Shown here in pieces: positions 53,285 to 63,020 of a DNA stretch of 64,000 bases. The position numbers and the translations under genes are program-made. The stretch is taken from the NCBI GenBank assembly GCA_934045075.1, contig OW203724.1, positions 9,225,473 through 9,289,472 of the forward strand, written 5' to 3'. The first letter of the stretch is position 1. Every line of letters starts with the position of its first letter. The stretch is from Yponomeuta sedellus. Taxonomy: Eukaryota > Arthropoda > Insecta > Lepidoptera > Yponomeutidae. The notes beneath the pieces were generated by a model. The model worked only from the letters and a program-made list of their open reading frames with translations. It was not told where the DNA came from and ran no database searches.

Positions 53285-54250
53285 GATTCTGAAACGACGC
53301 CAGATGAGCTATCTCAACTAATGGATGAAACAGAAAAATTGCCAAAAATAAAAAGGGCGACGCGGAGATTGACGTAGAATCGCGTCTCGTCCGACCCAAT
53401 GAACTGCGAAGGAAGGCGAGCCCTCAGCTGCACAATGGAATTTCATCCCTACCGCATTCCAATAAAGGTCACGAGATCGCGGTTTGTTAAGAATACCGTG
53501 GATTTACACACTTCGACTTTGTGCTGCGAAAGAATCGCGAGAATACTTAATCCGTCCAGTTAAACTTTACACACGTACTCGTATTCTGTTCCTATATTAC
53601 GCGTATCAAGTCCTGGTCGATTCCAATCGTTAACTGTCATAATCCAGACTAATTACCTTCGCAAACGTCAGGATTCCGACAGGAATTGGTGCGCATGATA
53701 AGGCCTCTGATATGTGAAACAAAGTCAGACATATTTATTAGTATCCTACACCGCAAAAAAGACAGAATATGAACATTGGGTTTACAACAAGGATGTAGCT
53801 TATGTTACGCTATACTTACGCCATATAATTAGTGATTATAACGATTATAAAACTCTTGCTTGTTGGAAGTGGTCTAATTTATATCGATACTGAAGAAAAT
53901 GAAAGTATAAAAATTCATTCCAAGTAAAATTATAACTAAATGTCTAAATCACCACAATTTACCGTTGCCCTTTCTCTCCCACGCCTTCGTCCTCTAACAC
54001 AATACAAGTGTTCTAGACGTCCTCACCGATTTTTATATCGTGGTAACGGACAAAAAATCGATCCGTGTAAAGGCCCTCCATCTTCACATGTGGGTCAGCT
54101 CAGCCTCCACTGTTCATTCCAATCACGTGTCTCTATTTGTTTCGACGTATTACCTTCCCGGATAACACCTGGAGGGTAAGCGGCCGGCTTGACCAGCACC
54201 CAGTCGACGAACAAATAAAAAAATCTATCAGATATCGGGTTGAAAGGTAA
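53285..54250. other. Interval with no gene; GC-richer island
   Basis: 53340-53480 (GGGCGACGCGGAGATTGACG, CACGAGATCGCGGTTTGTTA) is non-repetitive by eye and could be regulatory. 53940-54180 has overlapping short frames with no motif. Confidence 0.3.
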
Positions 54251-54254
54251 AACA

Positions 54255-54312
54255 TTTTTGGATATTTTTCCTTTAGGCTTATAATAAAGCCTAAAGTAAA
54301 AATATCCAAAAA
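54255..54312. repeat. 26-bp arm hairpin
   Basis: 54255-54280 pairs with 54287-54312 with one mismatch and a 6-nt loop (arm starts TTTTTGGATATTTTT). Confidence 0.9.
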
Positions 54313-54709
54313 TATTTTTCTCGAAATCTTCGAATGACAAAAATAAAATCGTTTCAAAGACGAAGTTTTTAGAAAGTTATAGGAACTATGGAGCCGTAAG
54401 GAAACATTTCCCACTTTCCTTAAAAATTTACGTTACATATCTAAATATAGGAAAGTATTTTTTATTGATTTTTTCCGCCTTGCAAGCCACACGATTCTGT
54501 GAGTTTGCAATAAAGCGCCAGATATTGAGTTGTGATTAAATCGGACTATGCTATTACCAAAAAATAGCCTTTTTACTGTAGCCAAGTTATAAGTTTTAAA
54601 AGTATTACCTGAGAATGCCGCAAAGGGAATTTTACTATCTACGTTACGATATCAACAGCGAGTCGGAAAATAAAAAATATAAAATCAAGGGAAAAAGTAA
54701 GACCAATAA
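54313..54709. other. Interval with no gene seen
   Basis: AT-rich. Confidence 0.4.
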
Positions 54710-54810
54710 GCGCACCAAATCCTGTCAATATTCAAATCCTGTCCTTTGCGATAGTAATTGGTACGGAATTTGACAGTTACAATATAGGAATCATTGTGGA
54801 TTTGGTGCGC
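54710..54810. mobile_element. 101-bp MITE
   Basis: Perfect 13-bp ends GCGCACCAAATCC and GGATTTGGTGCGC. The interior has an inverted TTTGACAGTTACAATA / GTCAATATTCAAAT tendency. The duplication is not resolved. Confidence 0.65.
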
Positions 54811-54929
54811 GTAATATAGAAGTTGAGCTGGTCCAGACGTGATCCAATCTCCTCGAATGATTGATGTGTCATGTCCGACCCCACGACCGCTGCCAGTTTT
54901 TGAGAGATATGCTATTTTTACCTCCGCCA

Positions 54930-55440
54930 TTGTTGCAACAATTCACTCCGTTCAATTCAAATAATACCCCTATGTTAGAAGCTATTGTTCCTATTCTGCT
55001 AACTTAATATTAATAAATAAGCTGAACCTACAATGAATTCATAATTTCGATTTAATATTACTGAACGGAGGCATTTCATAAAGCTCTATGTTTAATGAAG
55101 AACTTACATAAAAAATGTTATAATTTAATCGGAGAGGCTAGGTTAACAGGTAAATTGTTATACTGTTAAGCGGGTCAAATAGCGATTATTTACTAGGTAA
55201 AATGTAATTACCTTCTTTCCCGACGTTTGTGTTTGGGTGTTATATGTCGGCCCGCTGCGAAAATCTAAAGTGACACTAAAGTGAAACTAAAGTCACAATA
55301 ATTGACTGTACTCGCCACTTCAGACTAGCCGTGACCACGGCAACTGCAACGCTGCCAAAACGTCGGGGATTAAGCTAATCACGTTTTATCCAATAAATAA
55401 TCACGATAAGACCCGTTTAATTTCTAAAGTTTTTTGAACG
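54930..55440. repeat. Paired LINE tails (reverse and forward)
   Basis: 55165-55215 is the reverse tail (GCGGGTCAAATAGCGATTAT); 55320-55440 is the forward tail (ACCACGGCAACTGCAACGCT, CCAAAACGTCGGGGATTAAG, AATAAATAATCACGATAAGA). The same pairing surrounds the SINE at 61330-61905. Confidence 0.6.
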
Positions 55441-55529
55441 TTGAGCTTTTGGAGAGCCGATATTTGTCTGAAAATAGCATCAAAAATAAAGATATGCAGC
55501 TGCGCCGTCGTGGCTGCGTTAATTATTAA

Positions 55530-55720
55530 TGATTTTCAGGCTGAGCTGGAGCCGTGGAAGTTTTGCCGCGGAGTTATGAGCCGCAGTCGAGATTAGCATT
55601 CATGAATGCCAATAGCCCTCCCGTCACCCAGTCACGTCGGTCTGAAATGTGACTTCGTTAGAATGCCGCCGAGCAGCACTGAGCGTTGACTCTGTCTGTT
55701 CCCAGCATTGTTCAATTTTT
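55530..55720. other. Non-repetitive island with paired homeodomain-like site
   Basis: TTAATTATTAATGATTTTCA, GATTAGCATTCATGAATGCC (with the palindrome GCATTCATGAATGC) and CCGTCACCCAGTCACGTCGG lie within 190 bp of higher GC. No ORF. Confidence 0.3.
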
Positions 55721-55924
55721 CAATATACAAGGTTATTTCCAATATAATACGTTTTCACTATAATACGGGACACATAAGTTATAGTAGAGAAGAGAAAACT
55801 GAATTAGAAATAAAATATTTTCAATAAAAAAAAATTACAACATCCGTATTACATTACTGAAATTTAAGAAATTATAATTGTAATTTCGTTTTTTCTGATT
55901 ATACTATAAAATGTTCTCTATCTA

Positions 55925-56060
55925 TTATACTTTATTTCACACGAAACAATAAACAGGACGTTACATAAGAAATAAGATGTCCAAAGGCGATACGAACTTG
56001 ATCTGCACTTTTACACATTGTAAAAGTGTAGATCAAGTTCGATAGCGTGTGTACATTAAA
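55925..56060 (-). repeat. LINE 3' end with embedded hairpin
   Basis: The LINE tail (ATACTTTATTTCACACGAAA, matching 60112-60135) is followed by CGAACTTGATCTGCACTTTT, which pairs with AAAAGTGTAGATCAAGTTCG 6 nt further on (one mismatch). Confidence 0.65.
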
Positions 56061-56149
56061 ATGTTGTTTATTCATTTTGGACAGATTTGAATGCGTTTGG
56101 AAATTTACTTGCTTAGTTATTTTCTGGGAAATATGTATGATAAGCATGA

Positions 56150-56560
56150 TGTTGATCTAAAAAATGTAACAACAGCGTGCTAATCGAAAAGTTTCAACAA
56201 TAAAACCGTAATAAAACCACCTAACGTCGTTTGCGAGAAAGTATCTGTTTGAGGAAAATGTAAGAAAAAATGGATGATGGGGGAGCGGAATGAGCGTCAC
56301 AATTTACATAATGTAATCAGCTGGAAGCGTGAACCGATGATTTGAGCAGCCACTTTATACCCTACCTCGCCCTTTCACTTTTTTTTCGAGCGAAATCAAG
56401 TATTTAACTAAGTTAAAAAGCGAGCCCCAAATTATGTTGTCTCAAAGTTTTGCCTACATAGTTTGAGTTGTTCCGGCCTTCAATCGTGAAGTTTCAATGT
56501 ATGCGCTGTCACGAGGCACTCTCTACTTACTGGTACAGTTGTAGCGTAAGGAAAATATTT
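56150..56560. other. Interval with no gene seen
   Basis: Non-repetitive by eye; nothing recognised. Confidence 0.35.
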
Positions 56561-56568
56561 ACTTTCAG

Positions 56569-56731
56569 AGACAGACTAGCAATATTGGCCACCCTCAGAC
56601 GCGTAGTACCAGCTTCCGTGTCTTTTATTAATGAAGCTGTAATAGAAAGCCTACCTGAGGAATTACGTAGGTACATAATAAAAGTCTCAACAAAGCACAA
56701 TTTTCAAGGATGCTTAAGCGTTTTGTTTTAA
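56569..56731 (+). CDS. Candidate terminal exon (very weak)
   Basis: After ATTTACTTTCAG, the frame RDRLAILATLRRVVPASVSF continues through SLPEELRRYIIKVSTKHNF to a TAA at 56729, with AATAAA at 56798. If the exon at 40389-40504 were spliced to this acceptor, the split codon AG|A would keep frame. Against it: the intron would be 16 kb, phase agreement happens one time in three by chance, and the peptide also looks like a decayed LINE C-terminus (LPEELR...F.GCL). I do not recognise a domain. Confidence 0.15.
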
Positions 56732-56984
56732 GCAGCTTGTAAACTCATCCTATGTTTCTGACTCAGAAAGTAGGTACTATCGAAAGATGAATAGATAAAT
56801 AAACGTTTTGTACGTTGATTGTAAAAAACGAGAAGGTAACTCACCTTATAGACGAACCTATACGGCTCCAAGTGCTCTTTGAATATAATTTTTATTTACA
56901 TATTATACGTGTGCGTGCATATGTGTGCGTGGCTTGCACGCACACATATAAAAATATAGTTTTTGTATGTTATCTTGTTATTCA

Positions 56985-57175
56985 GATGGATATCAATACT
57001 TGTATGTCCCCACTGCTGGGGTACGGGTCTCTTCCTGCATCGCAGGAAGGTTAGGCCACACTCCACCATGGGGGCCAAGTCCGGGTTGGTGGAGGTTTGT
57101 AAGACAGTGGCGGGCCTTACTATCAGAAGTTATCAAGCCGCCCATAAGGCCTCTTACATGGCTTAACGACTGCCA
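56985..57175 (-). repeat. 5S-rRNA-derived SINE, head missing
   Basis: GATATCAATACTTGTATGTC, GGGTACGGGTCTCTTCCTGC, GGTTAGGCCACACTCCACCA and GTTATCAAGCCGCCCATAAG match closely; it ends at GACTGCCATTG where the next segment begins. Confidence 0.8.
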
Positions 57176-57369
57176 TTGTTATTATTGTTATTCAGATAAT
57201 CGTGTCCTAATTATAATTGTTTTTTCGTTTGTGCAATAAAGTGTCAAATCATATCGATTTTCGTTCTAATAATATTTGAATCAATCCTTTTCCGCGATTT
57301 GCCGCCCTTAATAACAGGCCGCCCTTAGCCTGCGCTTGCGACCCCAGTTAACTTCTAGATATAACCTCC

Positions 57370-57560
57370 ACACAACACAAACACGAAACTTGTCCTGATC
57401 CCAAACTAGGATACACTGTGCTATGGCAACCAGGTAAGTACGTCACAAAAATGGAAATACACCCAGACTGAGGGCATTTGGAATCAAGTCCAAGTGGAAA
57501 TCAAACCCACGACCTTCGACTTGGTAATCCAACGGTATACCGCTAAGCGAGGCAGTCAAC
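57370..57560 (-). repeat. tRNA-like SINE
   Basis: In sense: ACTGCCTCGCTTAGCGGTAT (A-box region), GGTCGTGGGTTTGATTTCCA (B box), then a body with CTCAGTCTGGGTGTATTTCC and CACAGTGTATCCTAGTTTGG. The head differs from families A-C. Confidence 0.65.
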
Positions 57561-57569
57561 TGACTTTTT

Positions 57570-58650
57570 TCAATGATTGCAGGTAATATTAAGTTTTCGT
57601 TTGTGTATTCATAACACGATAGAAAAGTTCTCAGTGGCCTATCTCTGATCTGTCGCGCTCTCTAGGCCTCACTCCATTCTTTTTCATAAGTATTTTTAAA
57701 TTACTGTAGTTTTTTTGTAAAATAGATAGATAAAACGTTTATTTAACGACATAATAATAAAACACAACTTTATGTTGTGTTTTTAGTGATATTGGTATCT
57801 TTTCTTTTTTTATCTTTGTGCATCATTAATAGATACAAGATACAAAAAGAAAGCAAGAAAAATATATCGTATCAGTATAGAGACAATATAACATAAGTAA
57901 TATAGCCTGTTGCACTATTTTTAAATTAGAAATATTTGGCAATTTCTTCATGCACTTACTCTATTTTTAATTAAAAAAGGAAAACGGCCACCTGGGTAGT
58001 CAATAATTCTTATACTTGGTAATTTAGACCAATTGGCTAAGTGCTTAATGTTCCCGAACTGGGTTAATAAAGTTTGTAGGAACACTACCGGCCAGGATTC
58101 CTTTAAATATTCTTAAAAAACTCCAAAAACGCTTACTTAAATAGTCTGTGGTGGACATTTTACAATAAAACGCCTCTAGGAGTGTTTTAGTGGAATCGTG
58201 TTTATATAAATAAGGCCGTAAGTCCTGGGAATGACAGTGTTTATCAACTTTACATTTTTGTTGCAAAGTAACCCGTAATGTTACTTAAGCAGTTACATCA
58301 TTTCGCTAATGACACTTTGCAGTTAGATTAGACGCACGAAATCAAAAGCTTCTTATGCTGTCGTAGAGGGAAATAAATCCACCAGTATTTCGCAAGTATT
58401 TTGGAAACTACACAAGTTATTATTCGAACAGTCATTCGCTCTGTTGTTGAATGAGCCAAACATGCTAAAATGAGCAATAACGTTGGCTTGTTAAAGCTAA
58501 CTTCGGACCATTAATGTCTATTACCGAGTTCCAAGTTACATAAAATATATGGTCTGGTTACGTACGACGAGTAATGAAATAAATTAGTGTTGCACTGTAA
58601 AATTAATAACCTACCATCACGGCATTAACCGATAGGCAAGGAGGGACTAC
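57570..58650. other. Interval with no gene seen
   Basis: 57750-57790 has a small hairpin (AAAACACAAC/GTTGTGTTTT). A trace of the TA-flanked MITE at 48331 may lie at 58245-58290. Confidence 0.35.
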
Positions 58651-58659
58651 AGGGAGAGT

Positions 58660-58740
58660 TCGACGCCGGTCGACCTAGTTCGACCGGCGTCGACGACTGA
58701 CTGTGCCTTACTAAGGCACACAAAGGGTGTGTCTTAGTAA
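58660..58740. repeat. Three adjoining palindromes
   Basis: CGACGCCGGTCGA/TCGACCGGCGTCG (58660-58694) is followed by GTGCCTTACTAAGGCAC (58704-58720) and by GTGTGTCTTAGTAAGG, which pairs back to CCTTACTAAGGCACAC. Compact and unlike the flanks. Confidence 0.8.
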
Positions 58741-58744
58741 GGAG

Positions 58745-59570
58745 ATAATGAAAAGATCAGCTCAGATTAAAAGGATTGCTTTTTTACTGCGCTGAAATGT
58801 ACAGCATGAATTTTGGGTGGTTTTAAAGCAATAAAAAAATTAACATGCGTAAACAGTGGCTATCGAATACACAATTTTTTTTTTAAGGCACTTTCTAAGA
58901 ATAGATCAATACAAACCCGAATCTGTGAGAACCATTAGTAGCGACTCGAATCTGTGACAACCACTAGTAGCCAGCTAGCGCGATTCGTGCGCGCCGCTGG
59001 ACCACGGGTCGTTCTGATAGACGATGGGGCGGTACTAACTCGAAACAAGATTTCTCAAGAATTTTATATTACTATACTTAAAAGCATTAGACTAAAAAGA
59101 TTTAAACTAAAGATATTTTTTATTACTTAATACAGAACCGCAGCTTTCAAACGCCAAAAGCCAAGCCAAGCACACACAAAATTAGGCAACTTCTACTCAA
59201 CCGTGCATGCGAAAGTTTATTGAATTGCAAAAGCAACAGTGTTTTGCTATACCAAGCTGAAATACAAAAGCTAACGAGTTTAAGACTCCAACGAGCGTCG
59301 AATGACACGAGATATACCTTCAAACTCTACACTTTAAAAACTTAAGTTTGTTCATCTCTCGATAAGTTCAGCATTCTTGGTTATTAATCTTTGTGGGCGT
59401 GAAAGCCTTCATGAGAGCTTTTCAGTGTACCCTTGTCATGGCTATTAAGGGATAGATGTGTTTCTTAATGCTGCGCTGTAGTAAAATCAACAGAATTTAA
59501 TAGACTGTCGTTTATCATTTATGTAAATTACAGCGTAGTGCATTTTTGTGTTTTTTATGTAGCCTATATC
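58745..59570. other. Interval with repeat family F; no gene
   Basis: 58905-59045 is family F with an internal near-duplicate (CGAATCTGTGAGAACCATTA / CGAATCTGTGACAACCACTA) and CCGCTGGACCACGGGTCGTT. The rest shows nothing. Confidence 0.45.
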
Positions 59571-59574
59571 CGTC

Positions 59575-59975
59575 CGAAGCGATGGTAGCTCAGTGGGTCG
59601 AACCATGGACTCGCAAGCGGGAGCCCCAGGTTCGATCCCGAGCGCGGGCATGTACCAATGACTTTGTTTAATTTCAAAGTTACGTACATTTGCGAATTTG
59701 TAGTCGCAATACCACACGCTAACGGTGAAGGAAAACATCGTGATGAAACCCGCGGCTTGGTTGGCTCCGCACGTATTGACTAGTCTTTCGTGTGGGCTAG
59801 GCCGACTAAGCTGTCAGGATGGCATAGGTGCTGGGCAAGCCTACACCATCTATAAAAGTATGTCCCAGGCACTACAGCGTCGGAGTGGTCCCTTCACCCA
59901 TCTAGTGTGAGTGAAGATGCCACTGGACGCTGTGTAAATCATCTCATTAAGTATATATATATATATATATATCTG
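59575..59975 (+). mobile_element. SINE family B2, full copy with (TA)n tail
   Basis: tRNA-like head GATGGTAGCTCAGTGGGTCG...CCAGGTTCGATCCCGAGCGC, the GGCATGTACCAATGACTTTG junction shared with family B, then a distinct 3' half (GCTGTCAGGATGGCATAGGT, AGGCACTACAGCGTCGGAGT) and a (TA)n end. Confidence 0.88.
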
Positions 59976-60107
59976 ACACTTAGGTCTACCAGGTTTTTGT
60001 GTCTTATTCATTGTTATAAAATTTGTTAAAATAAACGACCAAATGACCACAAATTCCATTGAAAATTACGTTCATGTAAAATTTGTTGCAAAAGTAGTTA
60101 TAATTAT

Positions 60108-60265
60108 TATTAGTATACTTTATTGCACACGAAACATTAAATAGAACATTACATAACAAATAACATGTGCAAAGGCGAGCTTATCTCTGTAAGAGATTTC
60201 TTCCAGCAAACCTTGGAGAGTCGGAGCAGCAGAAAAAAACGGGTCTATATACGTGTAAGAAATAA
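60108..60265 (-). repeat. LINE 3' end (GCGAGCTTATCTCT type)
   Basis: TATACTTTATTGCACACGAA, CAAAGGCGAGCTTATCTCTG and GAGATTTCTTCCAGCAAACC; same as 13130-13300. Confidence 0.75.
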
Positions 60266-60269
60266 ACTA

Positions 60270-60855
60270 CATACAAAATATTTAGTTTGGTAAATCAAGT
60301 AAAAAAAACCTGTCCTTCTACGGAACCCTACATTACGCGTGGTGCGACATGCACTTGGACGGTTTTTGTAATGTTTTATTAAGTTCTCTTTAAGCTCTCG
60401 AATTTTAGATAGGAACTCTTGTATGGAGCAGTGTACACCAAGATAATTTCAACATAACAAGTGAGCACATGATGCGCCTCAACTCAACTGAAGCGCAAGC
60501 TTGTTTGTGTACCGAAATACATGCAAGCTCCCAGAATAAACGGGACACAATTTGCCTCTCAAAGATCAGACGCTGCGATTGCGGAATTCTCACTTCAGAA
60601 AGTTAACTCGCGTATTGGATTAGAAAATCTGATGACAGTGATACTTAAATAAATCTTAATCCAATATGTTATAAAACTTTGTAGAGAGAGCACAAATAAG
60701 TTCTATTATTAAAATTTGAAATCTGATGATTTTATGTTATTATAAAACTATCCGAAATATCGACAACTTGCCTTGCTTTAGGCGCAAATTATTTACGAGT
60801 AATTGGCTTGTGACAAAAAACTATTATAAGTTCGATTGTTTATAGATACATATTT
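60270..60855. other. Interval with no gene; repeat trace
   Basis: 60310-60370 (CTTCTACGGAACCCTACATT, CACTTGGACGGTTTTTG) is a lepidopteran repeat trace in reverse. Confidence 0.35.
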
Positions 60856-60857
60856 GA

Positions 60858-61020
60858 CGACCTCTGTGGCACAGCGGTAGCGCATCTGCCTACCATGCGA
60901 GAGGTCCCGGGTTCGATCCCTGCGGGGGGCAAAAAACATCCCCAGGTCTTGGATGTTTACATGTTTGTGATGTAGCTGTTTCTCATACCCACGACACAGG
61001 GTATCCTACTGTGGACCTAA
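60858..61020 (+). mobile_element. SINE family C
   Basis: GACCTCTGTGGCACAGCGGT, CATCTGCCTACCATGCGAGA, CCCGGGTTCGATCCC, then the usual body. The 3' part is truncated relative to 29197-29396. Confidence 0.85.
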
Positions 61021-61325
61021 TATGTTATATCATATTAATTTTTGATGTGTTATGTAAATAATTATAGCTGGCCCATTTTTGCCACGCCTAACCTAAATTG
61101 CATTGTAATTTATGGCAATAAATAAATTGATGATTGATTTAATTCGACCACTAGCAAGAGCATGATGGGCAGTTTTCTTTTATTTGTATGACAAAAATCT
61201 AAAATATGTTTCGTGTGCAATAAAATATAATATGAAAAAAGCTATCGATGTGGTAAAAAAACAAACTAAGCTAAAGTTCTCGTTAAATCCCAATTTTATT
61301 TCTTGAATATTCGCGATGCTCATAC
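61020..61325. other. Interval with no gene seen
   Basis: AT-rich. 61100-61140 (GGCAATAAATAAATTGATGA) resembles a LINE terminus. Confidence 0.4.
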
Positions 61326-61329
61326 ACAG

Positions 61330-61905
61330 TTATGTATTAAACGGGTCTTATCGCGATCATTTATCAGGTAAAACGTAATTACCTAATGTATACTCGTTAC
61401 TGTATACTCGAAGCGGTGGTAGCTCAGTGGGTAGAACCATGGACTGGCAAGCGAAAGCCCCAGGTTCGATCCCGAGTGCGGGCATGTACCAATGACTTTG
61501 TTTAATTTCAAAGTTACGTACATTTGCGAATTTGTAGTCGCAATACCACACGCTAACGGTGAAGGAAAACATCGTGAGGAAACCCGCGGCTTGGTTGGCT
61601 CCGCACGTATTGACTAGTCTTTCCTGTGGGCTAGGCCGACTAAGCTGTCAGGATGGTATAGGTGCTGGGCAAGCCTAAAAACCATCTATAAAAACCATGT
61701 CCCAGGCACTACAGCGTCGGAGTGGTCCCTTCACGTGTGAGTGAAGATACCACTGGACGCTGTATAAATCATCTCATTAAGTAGATGCAAAAAGGCCAAT
61801 ATATATATATATATACTCGTTACCAATGCAATCGCTGCCGAAACGTTGGAAATTAAGGTAAGGTAAGTAAGGTAATTACCTAATAATAATCGCGATTAGA
61901 CCCAT
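61330..61905 (+). mobile_element. SINE family B2 inserted in a LINE tail
   Basis: The LINE tail is split: reverse part at 61330-61380 (TTAAACGGGTCTTATCGCGA) and forward part at 61820-61905 (GCTGCCGAAACGTTGG, AATAATCGCGATTAGACCC). Between them is a family-B2 SINE (61410-61800) nearly identical to 59575-59975, with a (TA)n tail. TATACTCGTTAC occurs at both borders, consistent with a TSD. Confidence 0.8.
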
Positions 61906-61974
61906 TTAATGTAATACTAAATACCAATTTGACCGTGATTAGCAAGGAAACTCATTTTACTGGTGTTTTAAGAT

Positions 61975-62105
61975 AGGAATTTCTTTATTGTATAGCGGAA
62001 AATGGTTACAGAAACAGCAGATACAGAAGTTAAGATACAATTGGGGGCCTTATTGCTCGTAGCAATTTCTTCCAGGCACCCTCAAGTCGGAAAATTTCAA
62101 CACAA
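61975..62105 (-). repeat. CR1-like LINE 3' end
   Basis: GAATTTCTTTATTGTATAGC, GGGGGCCTTATTGCTCGTAG and AATTTCTTCCAGGCACCC are the antisense form of the 30120-30245 type. Confidence 0.65.
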
Positions 62106-62429
62106 TCGGTGTTTTTCAATTTATTATAATAAATTGAACCTAACTTAACACTCGTGAAACAAAGCGACCGACTAGCTAAGTTCAAGCGCCCATGCTCCAT
62201 ATGATCAGACCACAGCGCAACAGCCGTGTACCCCAGTTACTCAAACTGTTTAGGGGCAACTTTGAAAATAAAATGTAAAGTTTGGTGTGTTGTTGTGTAC
62301 CTACTTTCAAAACTTATTCCTTACGTCAAATGACAGGGCATAGAGGGGCATGAAATACTTTTTCTGTAATTCAACATTAAGGCCTATAAGTACTCTTATA
62401 ATAACAGTGTTTATTTTTTTACTTAAGAA

Positions 62430-62740
62430 AATGTATGTCCTCACTGCTGGGGCACGGGTCTCTTCCTACATTGCAAGATGGTTAAGCCATACTCTACCAC
62501 GGGGGCCAAGTCCGGGTTGGTGGACGATTGTAAGTGGTGGGCCTTTCTGTCACATAGGTGACACGGGTTTCCGACTGCCATTACATGGATGCCGGCTCCA
62601 ATGGCTTAGCTCCAAGAAGCTCGGAAGCTCTCGAATAATGCCACCAGCGGTTGTCACGGGATGGTCACTCATCCAGCACCTGACCGCGCCTGCTGTTGCT
62701 TAACCCAAGTGATTCATTCCAATCACTCGGTTCTACTAGG
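62430..62740 (-). mobile_element. 5S-rRNA-derived SINE with head
   Basis: In sense the head (62735-62650) has GAATGAATCACTTGGGTTAA, GCAACAGCAGGCGCGGTCAG and TGGATGAGTGACC, the closest of the copies to 5S rRNA in the GGGCGCGGTCAG block. The middle has a deletion near 62540-62570; the tail ends GCCCCAGCAGTGAGGACATA. Confidence 0.75.
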
Positions 62741-62884
62741 CTACGAACGCTTAAGATAATAAAGGAAAAAAATTATAATAATATAACCATGGACATAATT
62801 ATTACACAGATCTCCTTAGCCCTATACTAAGTACAACTAAATGACTTGTGGTATAGGTGCTAACACGACGATAGATTTAATACA

Positions 62885-63020
62885 ATAAATACATAGATAA
62901 CATCCAAGACCCAAGACAAACTAGAAAAGTTCGTTTCCTAGTTTGACCCGGCCGGGGATCGAACCCGAGACCTTCCGTTTTACAGTCAGCGAGCCAAACC
63001 ACTGCGCCACCGAGGCCGTC
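62885..63020 (-). repeat. tRNA-like SINE
   Basis: In sense: GGCCTCGGTGGCGCAGTGGT (A-box region), GGTCTCGGGTTCGATCCCCG (B box), GGCCGGGTCAAACTAGG and then CTTGGGTCTTGGATGTTATC, a body start shared with family C. Confidence 0.7.

Noticed and set aside
40389..56731. A confident two-exon gene joining 40389-40504 to 56569-56731
   Set aside because: Phase agreement alone is weak (one in three by chance), the intron would be 16 kb, and the second segment may be a LINE relic; kept only as low-confidence candidates.
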